64,000 bases of DNA from Unio delphinus (Eukaryota; Mollusca; Bivalvia; Unionida; Unionidae). The stretch covers positions 18,792,001 through 18,856,000 of the forward strand of contig JAQISU010000155.1 in assembly GCA_029339505.1 (NCBI GenBank), given 5' to 3'. Below the pieces are notes generated by a model. The model was not told where the DNA came from. It saw nothing but the letters and a program-made list of their open reading frames with translations, and searched no databases. Below are positions 25,673-35,932 of this stretch, one piece after another; position 1 is the first letter of the stretch; each line of letters begins with the position of its first letter. The position numbers and the translations under genes were made by a program.

Positions 25673-27204
25673 GAAAAAAACTATCGTCTTTAAGAGAATT
25701 GGCTAATACTGCTGAGATCTACTGTATTTAAGTATATCTACGATTTAAATCTTTGCTTCAAGGTATTAACTGTTATTCTGTTACACAAGAATACGCAAAG
25801 ATACTATTAAGGATATTAATTTGACCTCAAAAGGCAAAAGTATACAGTGTGAATGTGCAACAAATTCGAATTTAACCAAAATGGTATTTATTTATTTATC
25901 TCGGTGTTTCTTTTTTATGATATCCCCTGTTATGTGAACATTCAAAGTGACAGCCAACCGCAATTTTATTAAATCCTACTATTCATCAACTATAACCTAA
26001 GGAACAAGTTTGACATAATTGTCAATTATGACCTTAACATGTTTAAGCTGAATTAAACAGGTTTTTAATATTCGACCTACTACCGTAAAAAATTAACTAT
26101 AGACATTATTTTTGTTAAATGTAAAGATGGTCTGCATCACTGAAATGTGTTATATATTTTCGGGCAAGGAAAGAAAAGAAGCTGAATTTAACCTGTAATT
26201 TTGCATTTTTTAAGCATGAGAAACGTTATCATTTGCGAGATATCTCCACCATAAAATGAATTTATATTAATTATAACTAATTACATTTAAATGTCAACAT
26301 TAGTGGTTTAATTATCTCTGTGACTTGTTGATTTATTTTGTAGGAAGAAAATATAGCACCTGACATCATAAAATGTATGTAGACTTCAGAGTCGTTCAGT
26401 CCACAAGTATAGAGGAATTCGTTTCATAGTAAATTCTGAACAAATTCTTCATCAGATATGTTATGAAGATATTCAGTAACTACAATATTATAAGTATTGA
26501 TAACATGCGACCAAACATGATCCCTCATTGGTTGAATTTTTGAACACTAGATAAAGCAGATGAACAATAATATCAGTATACAAAGTACCTCAATCATTGT
26601 CAATTATGAAGTGTCATACTATATGGAGTTATCCGAAACCTGGCCAAAATGTGGACCGGCTTTAAGCTCTTTATTTGACCTTGGTATTTGCCACAAAATG
26701 GCGGGTTTAATACAATGGTGTGCATTTTTTAATTTTTGAAAAGATGGATCGTTAAAGCGAATATTCACATATTCATGTATGATTTTCCATACAATGTGTT
26801 TCCATTCATTCTCCTATTTTGTAAACCTATATAAATAAATTCGTATCTACTAAGAATACTGTATATCTCGGAAATAAATCCCATTTGTTGCAGCAACAGA
26901 GGAGGTAAACAGAACGTTTGCTAGAACGTCATAAATTTAATAAACAAATTCCAACGAAAATGAAAAACTTAGGTTACTAACGCCAAATCGAAGCCTCAGC
27001 TGGACTAGACTTTCTCTGACAGGTTATATTTTTTTGTTACTTTATCCAGTCGTGTTTTTTCTCTTCAAATTTTGTATGTTCGTTCGTTTACCCACCGGAC
27101 GTTTCTTTGAGGTTGTACCCTCCCTGCTGCTCTAATTAAATCATTTTAGTTATATATAAATTAGATGGCACCAGCTATGGAATAGTATACAACTAGATTA
27201 GCTC
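25673..27204. other. host or fully decayed sequence, no gene recognised
   Basis: No open frames of note and no recognisable homology to the flanking elements. Confidence 0.45.
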
Positions 27205-27437
27205 ACGAGCAAAATAGAAGCAATTAAAAACTATCTTCCAGTTCGTGATTATGTCAGACAAAAATTACAAGAACGTCAGGAATTTCAGGTGGATTTTGCA
27301 GTGAGTGCTCAACAATTATTCAAACCTGTTACTCAAACAACTAAACTTTTTCTTCTTCAACTGGAAAATATAGCTGAAAAAAAAACTGAAGAAAGATCAA
27401 GACTTTTACAAAATCGTTATGCACGTAAGAACGTCAT
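27205..27437 (+). pseudogene. relict D: N-terminal part of GSGL/NDIS-type protein
   Basis: The stretch reading IEAIKNYLPVRDYVRQKL... with FQVDFAVSAQQLFKPVT corresponds to the N-terminus of the 354-aa protein at 37859-38923 (DAIKKFIPIRDSVRNK...LFKPVT). It breaks off after about 70 codons. Confidence 0.75.
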
Positions 27438-27822
27438 TTGATATTTGACGAACTCAGAGTTACCGAAGTTTCCTTAAGAATAAACGGCCAACAAGAACCC
27501 GCGGAGGATATATTGTTAAATTATACCACAAATCATGTTGAACGAGATTATCATCGCTTGATCACATTCATGGGATGTGATCAAAATATTGATACAAATA
27601 TCACAATTAGATTTTACAAAATTATATCTAATTTATTATTTTTCATTTGAACATCTTGACTTAACACGACAAACTGTATTTGATACATTTTCGAGCTCAC
27701 ATAAATGACGTACCAGCTGATGGTTACAGAGCAATTGCTGTTATACTTCGTGACAAAACAGTGTTTCTTGAAGGTGTTGGTGGATTAATGAAATCGTTGA
27801 TGTTCCAGTAGAGACCATGTAA
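27432..27822 (+). pseudogene. relict D: major capsid protein, C-terminal part
   Basis: IFDELRVTEVSLRINGQQEP with LNYTTNHVERDYHRLITFM matches the C-terminal quarter of the family-B MCP (IFDQLGVKDVSLRINGQQEP...). Frameshifts follow, then FEHLDLTRQTV and VILRDKTVFLEGVGG, the last MCP blocks. Confidence 0.9.
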
Positions 27823-27867
27823 TTAAATAGCTCATGATATTAAAATGCCATAATCACGTTAATCTCA

Positions 27868-28200
27868 CTAGTTCAGTTTAAAAAATTACAATCAAATTTT
27901 GCAAATAAATTCGGAACTAAAATAACATTGAAAAGGATAAATTTGCTAGTGGTGGGCCAAATATATTATCGTTAACTAAAACTCAGCTGAAACATTTTAA
28001 CAATGTTTTCGATGCGAATACAGTAGTTCAACTTCATCTTTACCCGACTTCCATTAAAGAATCAATAAAAACTGGTGGTATCTTTCCACTTCCATACCTG
28101 CATGTATCGCTGCTGCTGCTCCAGTTGTCTAAAACGCAGCTGCACTTGGTAATGTTGGAACAACTGGAAGGGTCTATGACTTCCATGGTATGGAAGAGGT
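27868..28200 (+). pseudogene. relict D: homolog of the 179-aa virion protein
   Basis: FKKLQSNFANKFGTKITLKR, then LSLTKTQLKHFNN and IKTGGIFPLP in shifting frames follow the 35344-35883 protein (IKKLQSESAKKCGTTITLK...LSLTTRQVKHFND...MKTGGIFPLL). Confidence 0.75.
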
Positions 28201-28235
28201 CTGAGACTTCCGGGAACACTTTCTTGATACTTTCA

Positions 28236-28560
28236 ATGTCTAATTTGGATTTAATTAATGCAGCCGAAACATTAAAAATAAAAATGTCAGAGGTGTTTGC
28301 ATGTGCGATCAATTACCTATCCAGCACAGTAAAGTTGAAACCGGCAACATTAATCTCGATAAAACTTTGGCCCTGGAACTCATTGGGTTGTATACGTGGA
28401 ATTGTTTTTTTTTAATTCGTATGGACTGGCACCAACAAACGAATTTTTAAAATATGTCGGCGGTTTTCAAGCTTTGATCTGGTATTCAACAGTACCACTG
28501 CAGACAACCAAACTACCTCATAACGACGTGCACAATTATACAAGTAGCCGCTATTGTTTA
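28236..28560 (+). pseudogene. relict D: adenain-like protease remnant
   Basis: SNLDLINAAETLKIKMSEVF matches the start of the family-B protease (SNFDLMDAAKKL), and a later frame has NSYGLAPTNEFLKYV (protease DSYGLAPPKEFMRYI). The region with the catalytic Cys is lost. Confidence 0.75.
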
Positions 28561-28580
28561 AAATAGACCTTAAAGTATAT

Positions 28581-28587
<7 letters not shown>

Positions 28588-28669
<82 letters not shown>
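28588..28669. repeat. (TA)n microsatellite
   Basis: About 80 bp of alternating AT inside relict D. Confidence 0.95.
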
Positions 28670-28670
<1 letters not shown>

Positions 28671-28744
28671 GGAAGATCTTCCTTAATCAAAAACAGACAA
28701 CTGACGGAATGTCGCTCGAAATTGTAAATAAAATCCATAGTGAT

Positions 28745-29500
28745 TAAATCTCCGAATTATTATATCTTGCAAATGGGAATCCAAACGAAGATAAGCAAGG
28801 AAGATTAAAAACGAGTAATCTTTCATTATACTATATTCTCGTCAGAATTAATGCTGTAACAGAACACAGCATAGCTGTGTTTGATAGTAATGGAAAAGTT
28901 AAACCTGGTGTTGTTATGTATTAGCAACCGATTACAATAATCTGGTGATACACTATCCGATATCAGTAATATTGCTTATAATAAAAGTGCTGGTCTTGGA
29001 GAACCAGAATCAAACGATAACGCTGCAATGAAAAATAGTGTCGACAATGAAAACCAACTAATGACGAACTCGTTAACAACAATCAAGAGTGAAGTAATCG
29101 ATCTTACATAAGATTCTGCTGCTTACATATAAACACGTTCTTGGGGTTTCGTAGAAACGTAAACAGAAACATTAATAGCAGTCGTTGATATTAAGCTCTC
29201 AGACATATAAAAGATCACCCACAACGTAGTATATACAGTAACGTCCGGATCAGTAGTATGGTCGACACTCAATAAATTCATCAAACATCACGCAGAGGTT
29301 ACCGATAAATATAGGTTTCATTACTATGCGTTGAACTACATTATCACGGCGTTATCCACTAACAAGGTCTTCTAGATCTATGTTAGTGATGTTGGAGCAA
29401 AAAGACGAAGTAACATTTGAAGTGGAACCTGAAGAAAAAATAACCGGCTTGATTTATCACGGGTGTTTTGAATTAATCCTTAAACTATCACCTACATAAA
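28745..29500 (+). pseudogene. relict D: fibre-like protein remnant
   Basis: Frames reading DKQGRLKTSNLSLYYILVRI and SNGKVKPGVVMY correspond to the repeat region of the 343-aa fibre-like protein (QGKLKTSNISLDDILVKQ...QGKLKPGVLF). One repeat unit is visible. Confidence 0.65.
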
Positions 29501-29504
29501 AATA

Positions 29505-29997
29505 ATGAGTTGCCCAATCAATACGCAACAGTACAGATACAATCAGGTGCGTGAGTCTCACAACAAACTAACAAATATAGTAGAAGAGTATACAGCAAAA
29601 GTTTTTTTTAAGTATCGCAGACGTGTCATCGTCATTGATATAATTGTATATTTATCGTCTGCTAATATCGCTGGAACTTGCCAATTGCTATCAACAATAA
29701 CATCGCTTTAACAATTTGTGTATCAGTTGCAACAATAAGTACTGGTGTTCTTAATATCATTGCAACGAATATCTACGTGCAGCGAAAATAAACTACATGA
29801 GTATATTTTTTAAAAAGTTGCATACGGCAACGCCAGCATACTCTAAATTATCCTCATTGATAGCATCAGGTCTTATTGATGGAATAATATATGATATTGA
29901 GATAACTACAGAAATGATTAAAATTTACAACGAGGCAATGACTACGTCTGATTTAGAAAGAAATAAATATAAAAAATATATTTTTAAAAAAATATAA
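29505..29997 (+). pseudogene. relict D: coiled-coil membrane protein remnant
   Basis: NTQQYRYNQVRESHNKLTNI...YRRRVIVIDIIVYLSSANIAG and, after a frameshift, YSKLSSLIASGLIDGIIYD match the 33180-33824 protein. Its frame ends soon after YNEAMTTSDL, without the long tail seen in B1. Confidence 0.8.
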
Positions 29998-30029
29998 TGA
30001 TAATAAAAATAATAATAATAATGATAATA

Positions 30030-30268
30030 ATAATTTCGGCATTGCAAGAACTACTGCAACAGATCGGCGTTAATACAGCTCCGTTAAGCACAATGACGGT
30101 TTTAGCAAGCTCAACCAATCCTGAATTTAGCGTCGACTTTCCAACTGCATTTCCAATGAAATAAATTGCGCTTGCACAATTACGAGTATATCATAGTTGG
30201 TCAAATATTAGATCAGAATCATTTGGTGGGTTGCAGGAGAATAATTCAGTGTTGTTGAAATCGCATTA
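30030..30268 (+). pseudogene. relict D: penton-like protein, N-terminal fragment
   Basis: LQELLQQIGVNTAPL..., SSTNPEFSVDFPTAFPM, a stop, then ALAQLRVYHSWSNIRSESFG match the first ~70 residues of the B1 penton-like protein. Confidence 0.85.
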
Positions 30269-30765
30269 GCTATGGACAAAACTCATTGGACGCTATGATA
30301 ATCTATTCATCTCAATGAATAACCATTTCTGATACAGTTGTTTGGATTGTTGGTGATAGAATTGAGTGGTCAAATTTAGTTTATCTCGCAGTGTATCGAG
30401 TTAAAAGTATATCTTGGTTGTTGAGCGGTATCGTAGATTTTACAGAAACTGATGACACCAATGACGATGCTTTTAGCGATGATATATCAACAAAACAATA
30501 TTCGGTTATAAACAATGTGACAAAAAATAAACTCGACTTTGATCTCAACGCTTAATTTATCATGACATTAAAACAACAACAAAAGTATCATTGTTTGATC
30601 TATAACACGGTAATGTTGTGGCAATATTCAAATACAAATTCCAAGACAATTTACCATATATAGAATTAATAGTAGTCTTGGTAACACACGCGAAAATGTA
30701 ATGCTGACATGTCTTGAGTGTAATGGAATTACTTCTAATTGGTCACGTAACAATTGGTTTTTATA
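30268..30765 (+). pseudogene. relict D: helicase C-terminus and HNH remnant
   Basis: DTVVWIVGDRIEWSNLVYLA and NVMLTCLECN-like segments match the C-terminal helicase motifs V/VI and the HNH of the PolB-helicase gene. It follows the penton fragment directly, which is not the order in B1, so a deletion or rearrangement joined them. Confidence 0.8.
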
Positions 30766-31510
30766 ATAATGCTAGATAAAGAGTTTTATCAAAGTCTACA
30801 CTGAACGTTCAAAAAAGTGTTATGATTATTTTAAAGATTAAAATTTTACATTTACTGTAATGCTTTATTTGATATATTTTACTTACGCTCTTTCTATCCA
30901 TCTTCTCATAATCACAAAAAAACTTTCTACGGGATTTCGGGAGGATTTAGAACTTTCTCATCCTTCACCCTATTAGATCCCTCAAGTTCAAATACATTTC
31001 TTGTAGTAGACAGGGTGTTTCGGAAAAAGAAAGAACCCCTTTGTCCCTTTTGTCCCTTTTGCCCCATCATCACTCTTTTGATTACATCCATATGCAACAC
31101 AGTGCACCATATGTTTTGTACAAAAGCACGATCGTAACGTATATCACATAGACATTTACATAGGAAAATAAAGGACTTGAACGTCTAGTTTCAATAGAAG
31201 GGATAAATAAACGTCATGTCCGTTTTAGGCACACGGAAACTACCAATTGTTTACGGAGATTGCCGAATATTAAAAAAATTCATTTAAAGAGCGGAAGTCC
31301 AATTAAACATTGTTATAGTGCGCATTATTAGCCAATGCGTTTTATATGACTATAAAATTATCACACGTTTGTACAATATAGGTGCAGCGCCATCTGCAAG
31401 GATAACTGTATTGTTGGATGGGTTTGTCACTTCATTGTTTTATTAATTTGCCACTTCACTGGTTTTGCGTATTTTTTGGAGAATTGTTTTTTGGGACATC
31501 TGGCACACTT
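30766..31510. other. host sequence, no gene recognised
   Basis: AT-rich with no coding features. The run of CCCTTTTGTCCCTTT near 31045-31070 is low complexity. Confidence 0.45.
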
Positions 31511-31514
31511 TACG

Positions 31515-31670
31515 TTACAGTTTTAAAATATATGTTTCCAACTTTTCTAAACGCACATTATTGTCATCTTCATTTGAGTCATTGAAGTCATGAAGTATTT
31601 TTGTTGCGTATATCTTGAAAGCATTAATCACTGTATGTTTGGTGACAATCACAGCTTTGAATTTTTCGAA
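31515..31670 (-). pseudogene. host coiled-coil coding fragment, 3' part, cut by B1
   Basis: The minus-strand frame FEKFKAVIVTKHTVINAFKI...LEKLETYILKL starts at the B1 insertion site. The matching 5' part lies at 46414-46555, on the other side of the element. The two parts are in different frames across the site, so either the host ORF was already broken or only one part is coding. It looks like a coiled-coil protein; family unknown. Confidence 0.45.
31665..31670. repeat. probable target-site duplication of B1 (left)
   Basis: TTCGAA before AGCAGCAG, matched by TTCGAA at 46414-46419 after CTGCTGC. Because of A/T ambiguity it could also be read as 7 bp (TTCGAAA). Confidence 0.75.
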
Positions 31671-31976
31671 AGCAGCAGCAGCAGAGGGTGAGCCGGACAA
31701 CATTTTTAGACAAGTATTCACTGAAATCACGCTTAAAATCAATGAAACCAATGACATCAGGCCCAAAAGTCAATGACATCAGGTCCCAAATGTGTGTGTG
31801 AATCATGCATTAGGTCCAAAAAAAAATTATGAAAAAATCAATGAAATTAATGAAATCCTCCATCGATTTTTTGGGAAAAAGGGACTACAACATCGTTGTC
31901 ACTACCCTCTCTGCTGCTAGAACTTTCAGTTGGGGTTAACCGAATATTTGATCCAGTCCGATACGATATCGTGTTC
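31671..31976 (+). repeat. left TIR of B1
   Basis: Inverted copy of about 46128-46413. Its inner end includes a copy of the last ~38 nt of the ATPase gene. It carries AGCAGCAG...GGTGAG at the outer edge and the inverted CACTACCCTCTCTGCTGCT near 31901-31919, so the outer ~250 bp have their own inverted ends. Confidence 0.85.
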
Positions 31977-32005
31977 CAGACTTTGTCTGGGGGACGAAAA
32001 TCCTC

Positions 32006-33373
32006 TTAGGATTTCACAAATAGACTAATTTGTAAAACCTCCTCTTGTAAATCAATCAGATTATTAGACTGGTCAGTGAGTTTGAAATTAATTCTGGTTA
32101 ATGAATTATTATGACATCGCATATAGACTGGATTCACCGGGGATTCAATTATTAAAAACCCTGGAGGAGCTATTGGTGCAAATGAATACAAAATATATCC
32201 CTGCTGAGCTTGATTTGATCGTTCTAAATTTATTTGATAGCTTCCTTCTATCACATCACATACTAAATTGAGCGCAATCACCGTTGAAATATTCACATTG
32301 AACGGAGCAATATGCCTGCCACCACCATCTGGGTCATTATTATGGGTCAGGATTTTTATTTCCGGTGATGTTGCTTTTTTCCACGCATCATGAATTATTT
32401 TAAAACCAATATCGATGGCATCACTGAGAGATTTTTGTAGTTCTAAGATATGATATCCTGGTAGTTTGACTGTTGGTATATCCTTGACGGGGATGCCCTT
32501 GCCTCCTGCAAAAATTGTTCTTGTTGTAGGATTACTGTCATCTAATATCTCTTGAATAATTTGTGAATTAAATTTTTTCATATCGTCGATAATTTTGTTA
32601 CATGTTTCTACGACACTGATAAATTCATCTCGGGTAAGAGAGCCGGATTTAAGGGGTATTAACAACAGTGAAAAATCATTATTCATTGCTGTGAAATTTT
32701 CAGCGATTTTAAGTTCGTTAACAAAAAGATATTTCCCTCCCTTATCTATAGTGCCAAGAGCAAAAAAGATTCTAGCAATACTGTAATCTCTATAACTCTT
32801 TACTGGATTATCAGATTTTATCCTGTCTGTGATATAATCGGTTTTTTGAGGTTCTGGTAAATCAACGGTTTCCCCCCTTGGTGGTAATTCAGGCCATCCT
32901 AGTACTGTTCTTATTGAGCTTTGATAGATATCTACGACGTATTCTTCTGAGTTTATTTCAATGGCAGATGATAGTGTTGGTTCATGAACTGTTATAGCGA
33001 TTTTTGACTCTACTCCAGTAATCGATTTTATTCTACGCGCGAATTCATTATTGATTTGTTCAATTTGGTATGATCCGGTTGGTATGGAAACAACATTCCA
33101 GTCTGGGGTGCCGTCTGGTTTATTCTTATTTGCAAATACCAGTGAATTATTGGGTTGTTGACCACCAAATGATTTTGACCTAATATTTGGCCAACTGTGG
33201 TATACTCGTAATTTTGCTAGCGCTATCTCCTTCACTGGGACTGGAGAGGGGAAATTCACACTGAATTCTGGATTCGTTGAGGTTATTGAGATCATGCTTG
33301 TTTGTACTGGGTTTGTGTTCTCCACTATTTGTTGAAGTAATTCCATCTGTGTTGTCATTGTTATTATATTCAT
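32006..33373 (-). CDS. penton-like minor capsid protein (family B)
   Basis: Encodes 455 residues from ATG 33373. STNPEFSVNFPSPVPVKEIALAKLRVYHSWPNI at about 30-60 and WNVVSIPTGSYQIEQINNEF at about 105 follow the penton pattern (native-like strand, then peak with a SG.Y...L...in motif). Longer than the element A protein (309 aa). It is the last gene before the left TIR and overlaps the 3' end of the upstream gene by 194 nt. Intact. Penton assignment is by pattern and position. Confidence 0.8.
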   Translation of the reverse strand: MNIITMTTQMELLQQIVENTNPVQTSMISITSTNPEFSVNFPSPVPVKEIALAKLRVYHSWPNIRSKSFGGQQPNNSLVFANKNKPDGTPDWNVVSIPTGSYQIEQINNEFARRIKSITGVESKIAITVHEPTLSSAIEINSEEYVVDIYQSSIRTVLGWPELPPRGETVDLPEPQKTDYITDRIKSDNPVKSYRDYSIARIFFALGTIDKGGKYLFVNELKIAENFTAMNNDFSLLLIPLKSGSLTRDEFISVVETCNKIIDDMKKFNSQIIQEILDDSNPTTRTIFAGGKGIPVKDIPTVKLPGYHILELQKSLSDAIDIGFKIIHDAWKKATSPEIKILTHNNDPDGGGRHIAPFNVNISTVIALNLVCDVIEGSYQINLERSNQAQQGYILYSFAPIAPPGFLIIESPVNPVYMRCHNNSLTRINFKLTDQSNNLIDLQEEVLQISLFVKS

Positions 33374-33824
33374 GATGTATTTCTAATTTTGACATCGCAG
33401 AATCATATATATCTACCATCGCTGAAAACTCACTCTCTGATATAATTGTATCATCGAGCGATGACGATATCAATGAGGATAATTGCGAGTATGCAGTGGA
33501 CACAACATGAAATTGAATTATGTAGTCTTGTAGTTTCCGTTGGCTGCATGATGATATTTTTTTTGTGATTATTGAAATTATTCCAGCGATTGTTGTTGCC
33601 GCAGAAATGCAAATTGGAACAGCTATCGGGGCCATCATTGTCACTGAAGACAGTATAATACCGGCTCCGGTGATTACACCACTCACAGCGTACACAGTAA
33701 CATCAATTGCGGTAATTCTCCTGCGATATTTTTTAATTTTCAATTCATACTCCTCAGACAAGGTTTTGAGTCTAGTTTGATACTCTCTGACCTGATCATA
33801 GCGATATTGCGATGATGAAATCAT
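33180..33824 (-). CDS. coiled-coil protein with transmembrane hairpin (family B)
   Basis: Encodes 214 residues (MISSSQYRYDQVREYQ). A helical N-terminus (RLKTLSEEYELKIKKYRRR) is followed by two hydrophobic segments, AIDVTVYAVSGVITGAGIIL and APIAVPICISAATTIAGIISI, then a helical domain. The last ~60 residues (Asn/Ser-rich) lie in the overlap with the penton gene and are absent from the relict D homolog, so they may be a recent frame extension. Upstream: AATTGAAAAC, the ACGCTAGCGT palindrome and TTTAAAATAAAA. Function unknown; possibly a virion membrane or entry-related protein. Confidence 0.8.
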   Translation of the reverse strand: MISSSQYRYDQVREYQTRLKTLSEEYELKIKKYRRRITAIDVTVYAVSGVITGAGIILSSVTMMAPIAVPICISAATTIAGIISIITKKISSCSQRKLQDYIIQFHVVSTAYSQLSSLISSSLDDTIISESEFSAMVDIYDSAMSKLEIHHEYNNNDNTDGITSTNSGEHKPSTNKHDLNNLNESRIQCEFPLSSPSEGDSASKITSIPQLAKY

Positions 33825-33853
33825 TTTTATTTTAAATACGCTAGCGTTTTCAA

Positions 33854-34885
33854 TTACGATTTACTTAAATCCGCAACGAATTCCACATACCACGTTGTTG
33901 AGACCCTAACCAAATTTTTATCAGTAGATGTGATTGTAAACTTTTCAGTTGTACCCTTGTCGATGATCGTTGAAATTGTATTATTGACCCCGGATGAACT
34001 GGACGATGATATATTAAATTGAGACAATGGTGTTACTAGTGTTAATCGATAAATACCCTTAACGGTTGCAGTGATATCTAATTTGTTGTTTGTAGGTGTC
34101 CACTCAAATGATCCGTGTTGGATCGTGTATACTACGTTGTTGGTTTTCTCATGAGGAATTTTTGTTTTTTCAATGGCTGTTATCATCCTCGTTGCATCCC
34201 CCTTGATGCCTTCGATGAAAATTTTCGTCTCATCGATGGATTTTTTAATATCAGGGAGTTTTATTTCAATTTTATCGAATGTAGTTCCAATAAATTTATC
34301 AATGATATTTCTACGAAATGCGGTAAACTGTTTTATGTGTTCTTCGGTTTTAGATTGAAGTGTTGCTAGTTCTAACGCAGAATCGTTGAGAGTTTTAAAT
34401 CGATCTGTAATCGTCGAAAAAAGTACACCCGGTTTGAGTTTACCCTGATCGGAAAATAACGCGATAGTATCCTCGATTGCGTTTTGTTGTTTAACTAAAA
34501 TATCATCCAGAGAGATATTACTGGTTTTCAATTTACCCTGATCGGAAAATAACGCAACTGTGTTCTCGATTGCGTTTTGTTGTTTAACTAAAATATCATC
34601 CAGAGAGATATTACTGGTTTTCAATTTACCCTGATCGGAAAATAACGCAACTGTGTTCTCGATTGCGTTTTGTTGTTTAACTAAAATATCATCCAGATAA
34701 ATATTACTGGATTTCAATTTACCCTGTTTGTCTTGAAATACAACTATTTCATTCGGGTCAACACTTGTTAAGTTCAACGTCTCAGCGATTTCATCTTTAA
34801 TTTTTTTTGTTATATCCTTGATAGAATCAGGGGTTGCAGTGTCATCGGGTTTGGGTTTCAGAGGTCTTCCCCAAATATCAATCAT
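33854..34885 (-). CDS. fibre-like protein with 31-aa shaft repeats
   Basis: Encodes 343 residues. Short N-terminal anchor-like MIDIWGRPLKPKP, then three near-perfect 31-residue repeats (about 55-150; core SLDDILVKQQNAIENTVALF), a helical region, and a C-terminal beta-rich domain (HGSFEWTPTNNKLDITATVKGIYRLTL) that could be a knob. The layout anchor-shaft-head matches trimeric attachment fibres. B2 has one repeat fewer or more decayed copies, so repeat number varies. Fibre function is inference. Confidence 0.75.
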   Translation of the reverse strand: MIDIWGRPLKPKPDDTATPDSIKDITKKIKDEIAETLNLTSVDPNEIVVFQDKQGKLKSSNIYLDDILVKQQNAIENTVALFSDQGKLKTSNISLDDILVKQQNAIENTVALFSDQGKLKTSNISLDDILVKQQNAIEDTIALFSDQGKLKPGVLFSTITDRFKTLNDSALELATLQSKTEEHIKQFTAFRRNIIDKFIGTTFDKIEIKLPDIKKSIDETKIFIEGIKGDATRMITAIEKTKIPHEKTNNVVYTIQHGSFEWTPTNNKLDITATVKGIYRLTLVTPLSQFNISSSSSSGVNNTISTIIDKGTTEKFTITSTDKNLVRVSTTWYVEFVADLSKS

Positions 34886-34891
34886 GATATT

Positions 34892-35320
34892 TTATATATC
34901 TCTCTCTAAAAAGCGATTACTAGTGTAGTCATTAACGACAATATGAGGTGGTTTTCCCCTTGGGTTACCCAAGAAGTTAGAAATAGCGTCAAGGACATTT
35001 AATACTTCACTGCCACATATTGGTGGGTCATTGATTTGTTGTGTTGGTAGCGTAGAATACCAAGTCTTCATTGGAAGGGTTTTTATATACCGCATAAACT
35101 CTTTTGGTGGGGCTAATCCATATGAATCAAAATAGACAATCCCACGTGGATCAATAGCGTATGCAACCCAGTGAGTTCCAGGTCCGGTGCTGTTATCGAG
35201 ATTAATAATACCTGTTTCAGTTTTGTTTGGTTGATGTGGTAATTGATCTTTCATAAAAACTCCTCTGAAATTTTTAATCACTAGTTTTTTAGCAGCATCC
35301 ATTAAATCAAAATTGGACAT
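34892..35320 (-). CDS. adenain-like cysteine protease (family B)
   Basis: From ATG 35320 (MSNFDLMDAAKKL), 142 residues. Catalytic His in PGTHWVAYAI, acidic residue in VYFDSYGLAPP and Cys in PPICGSEVLNVLD, in the adenain order. Shorter than the element A protease (185 aa). It begins 23 nt after the stop of the preceding gene. Intact. Confidence 0.92.
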   Translation of the reverse strand: MSNFDLMDAAKKLVIKNFRGVFMKDQLPHQPNKTETGIINLDNSTGPGTHWVAYAIDPRGIVYFDSYGLAPPKEFMRYIKTLPMKTWYSTLPTQQINDPPICGSEVLNVLDAISNFLGNPRGKPPHIVVNDYTSNRFLERDI

Positions 35321-35343
35321 GGGAACCATCGAAGATTTCTGTA

Positions 35344-35883
35344 TTAATAAACCGTTCCTGGTAGTCTCAGGCCTGATCCATGAACGGATCTCCCGCTGTA
35401 CCATGAATACGGGGTTCCTGGTAGTCTTAGACCCTTTCCGCTGTACCACGAATACGGGGTTCCTGGTAGTCTTAGACCCAATCCTTGAACGGATCGTCTC
35501 TTTTTTTTATATCCTTGTCCAGCTGCCTTCTTTAGTGCCATTCCTGCTGCAGTACCAACGGCTCCTAACGCCGCTGCTTTAGCCACCGCTGGGGCTGCTG
35601 CTGCAATCAATGCTGGTATTGCAGCTAACAATGGAAATATACCGCCTGTTTTCATCATATTTTTAATAGCAGCCGCAGAGAGAGTAATCTGAACACCTTT
35701 TTTATCCTTGAAAGCATCATTGAAATGTTTCACTTGACGAGTTGTCAGCGATAATTTATTTGCACCACCAGTCATTTGATTAGGTTTCAACGTGATTGTG
35801 GTTCCACATTTTTTAGCCGATTCTGATTGCAATTTTTTGATTTGACCAGGAGTTAACGTAACACTAATAACACTATATGACAT
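35344..35883 (-). CDS. virion precursor with MTGG and repeated GLRLPGTPYSWYSG, 179 aa
   Basis: Starts MSYSVISVTLTPGQIKKLQ. It has QMTGGANKL (about 37) and MKTGGIFPLLAAIPALIAAA (about 77) resembling adenain Gly-Gly sites. An Ala-rich hydrophobic segment, a basic KKKRR stretch and three copies of GLRLPGTPYSWYSG at the C-terminus follow, ending GSGLRLPGTVY. Likely a cleaved internal virion protein, comparable to adenovirus pX/pVI-type precursors; this is inference from motifs and from its place between MCP and protease. Confidence 0.8.
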   Translation of the reverse strand: MSYSVISVTLTPGQIKKLQSESAKKCGTTITLKPNQMTGGANKLSLTTRQVKHFNDAFKDKKGVQITLSAAAIKNMMKTGGIFPLLAAIPALIAAAAPAVAKAAALGAVGTAAGMALKKAAGQGYKKKRRSVQGLGLRLPGTPYSWYSGKGLRLPGTPYSWYSGRSVHGSGLRLPGTVY

Positions 35884-35932
35884 TATATATAATTGATTGA
35901 TTCTAATTCAATGAAAAATCGAGAAAAATCGT

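Larger units (their letters stand above)
27205..30765 (+). mobile_element. relict D: heavily decayed family-B Polinton
   Basis: Fragments of seven family-B virion genes occur in the same order as in B1/B2, followed directly by a helicase/HNH tail. That join implies loss of a large internal part. No TIR or TSD can be identified. All frames are broken, so this is an old insertion. Confidence 0.85.

Noticed and set aside
28412..28738. Minus-strand frame across (TA)n in relict D
   Set aside because: Same artefact as above; it overlaps plus-strand protease remnants.
31045..31075. CCCTTTTGTCCCTTTTG as a possible polypurine/LTR signal
   Set aside because: No LTR, primer-binding site or retroviral genes nearby; a simple low-complexity run.
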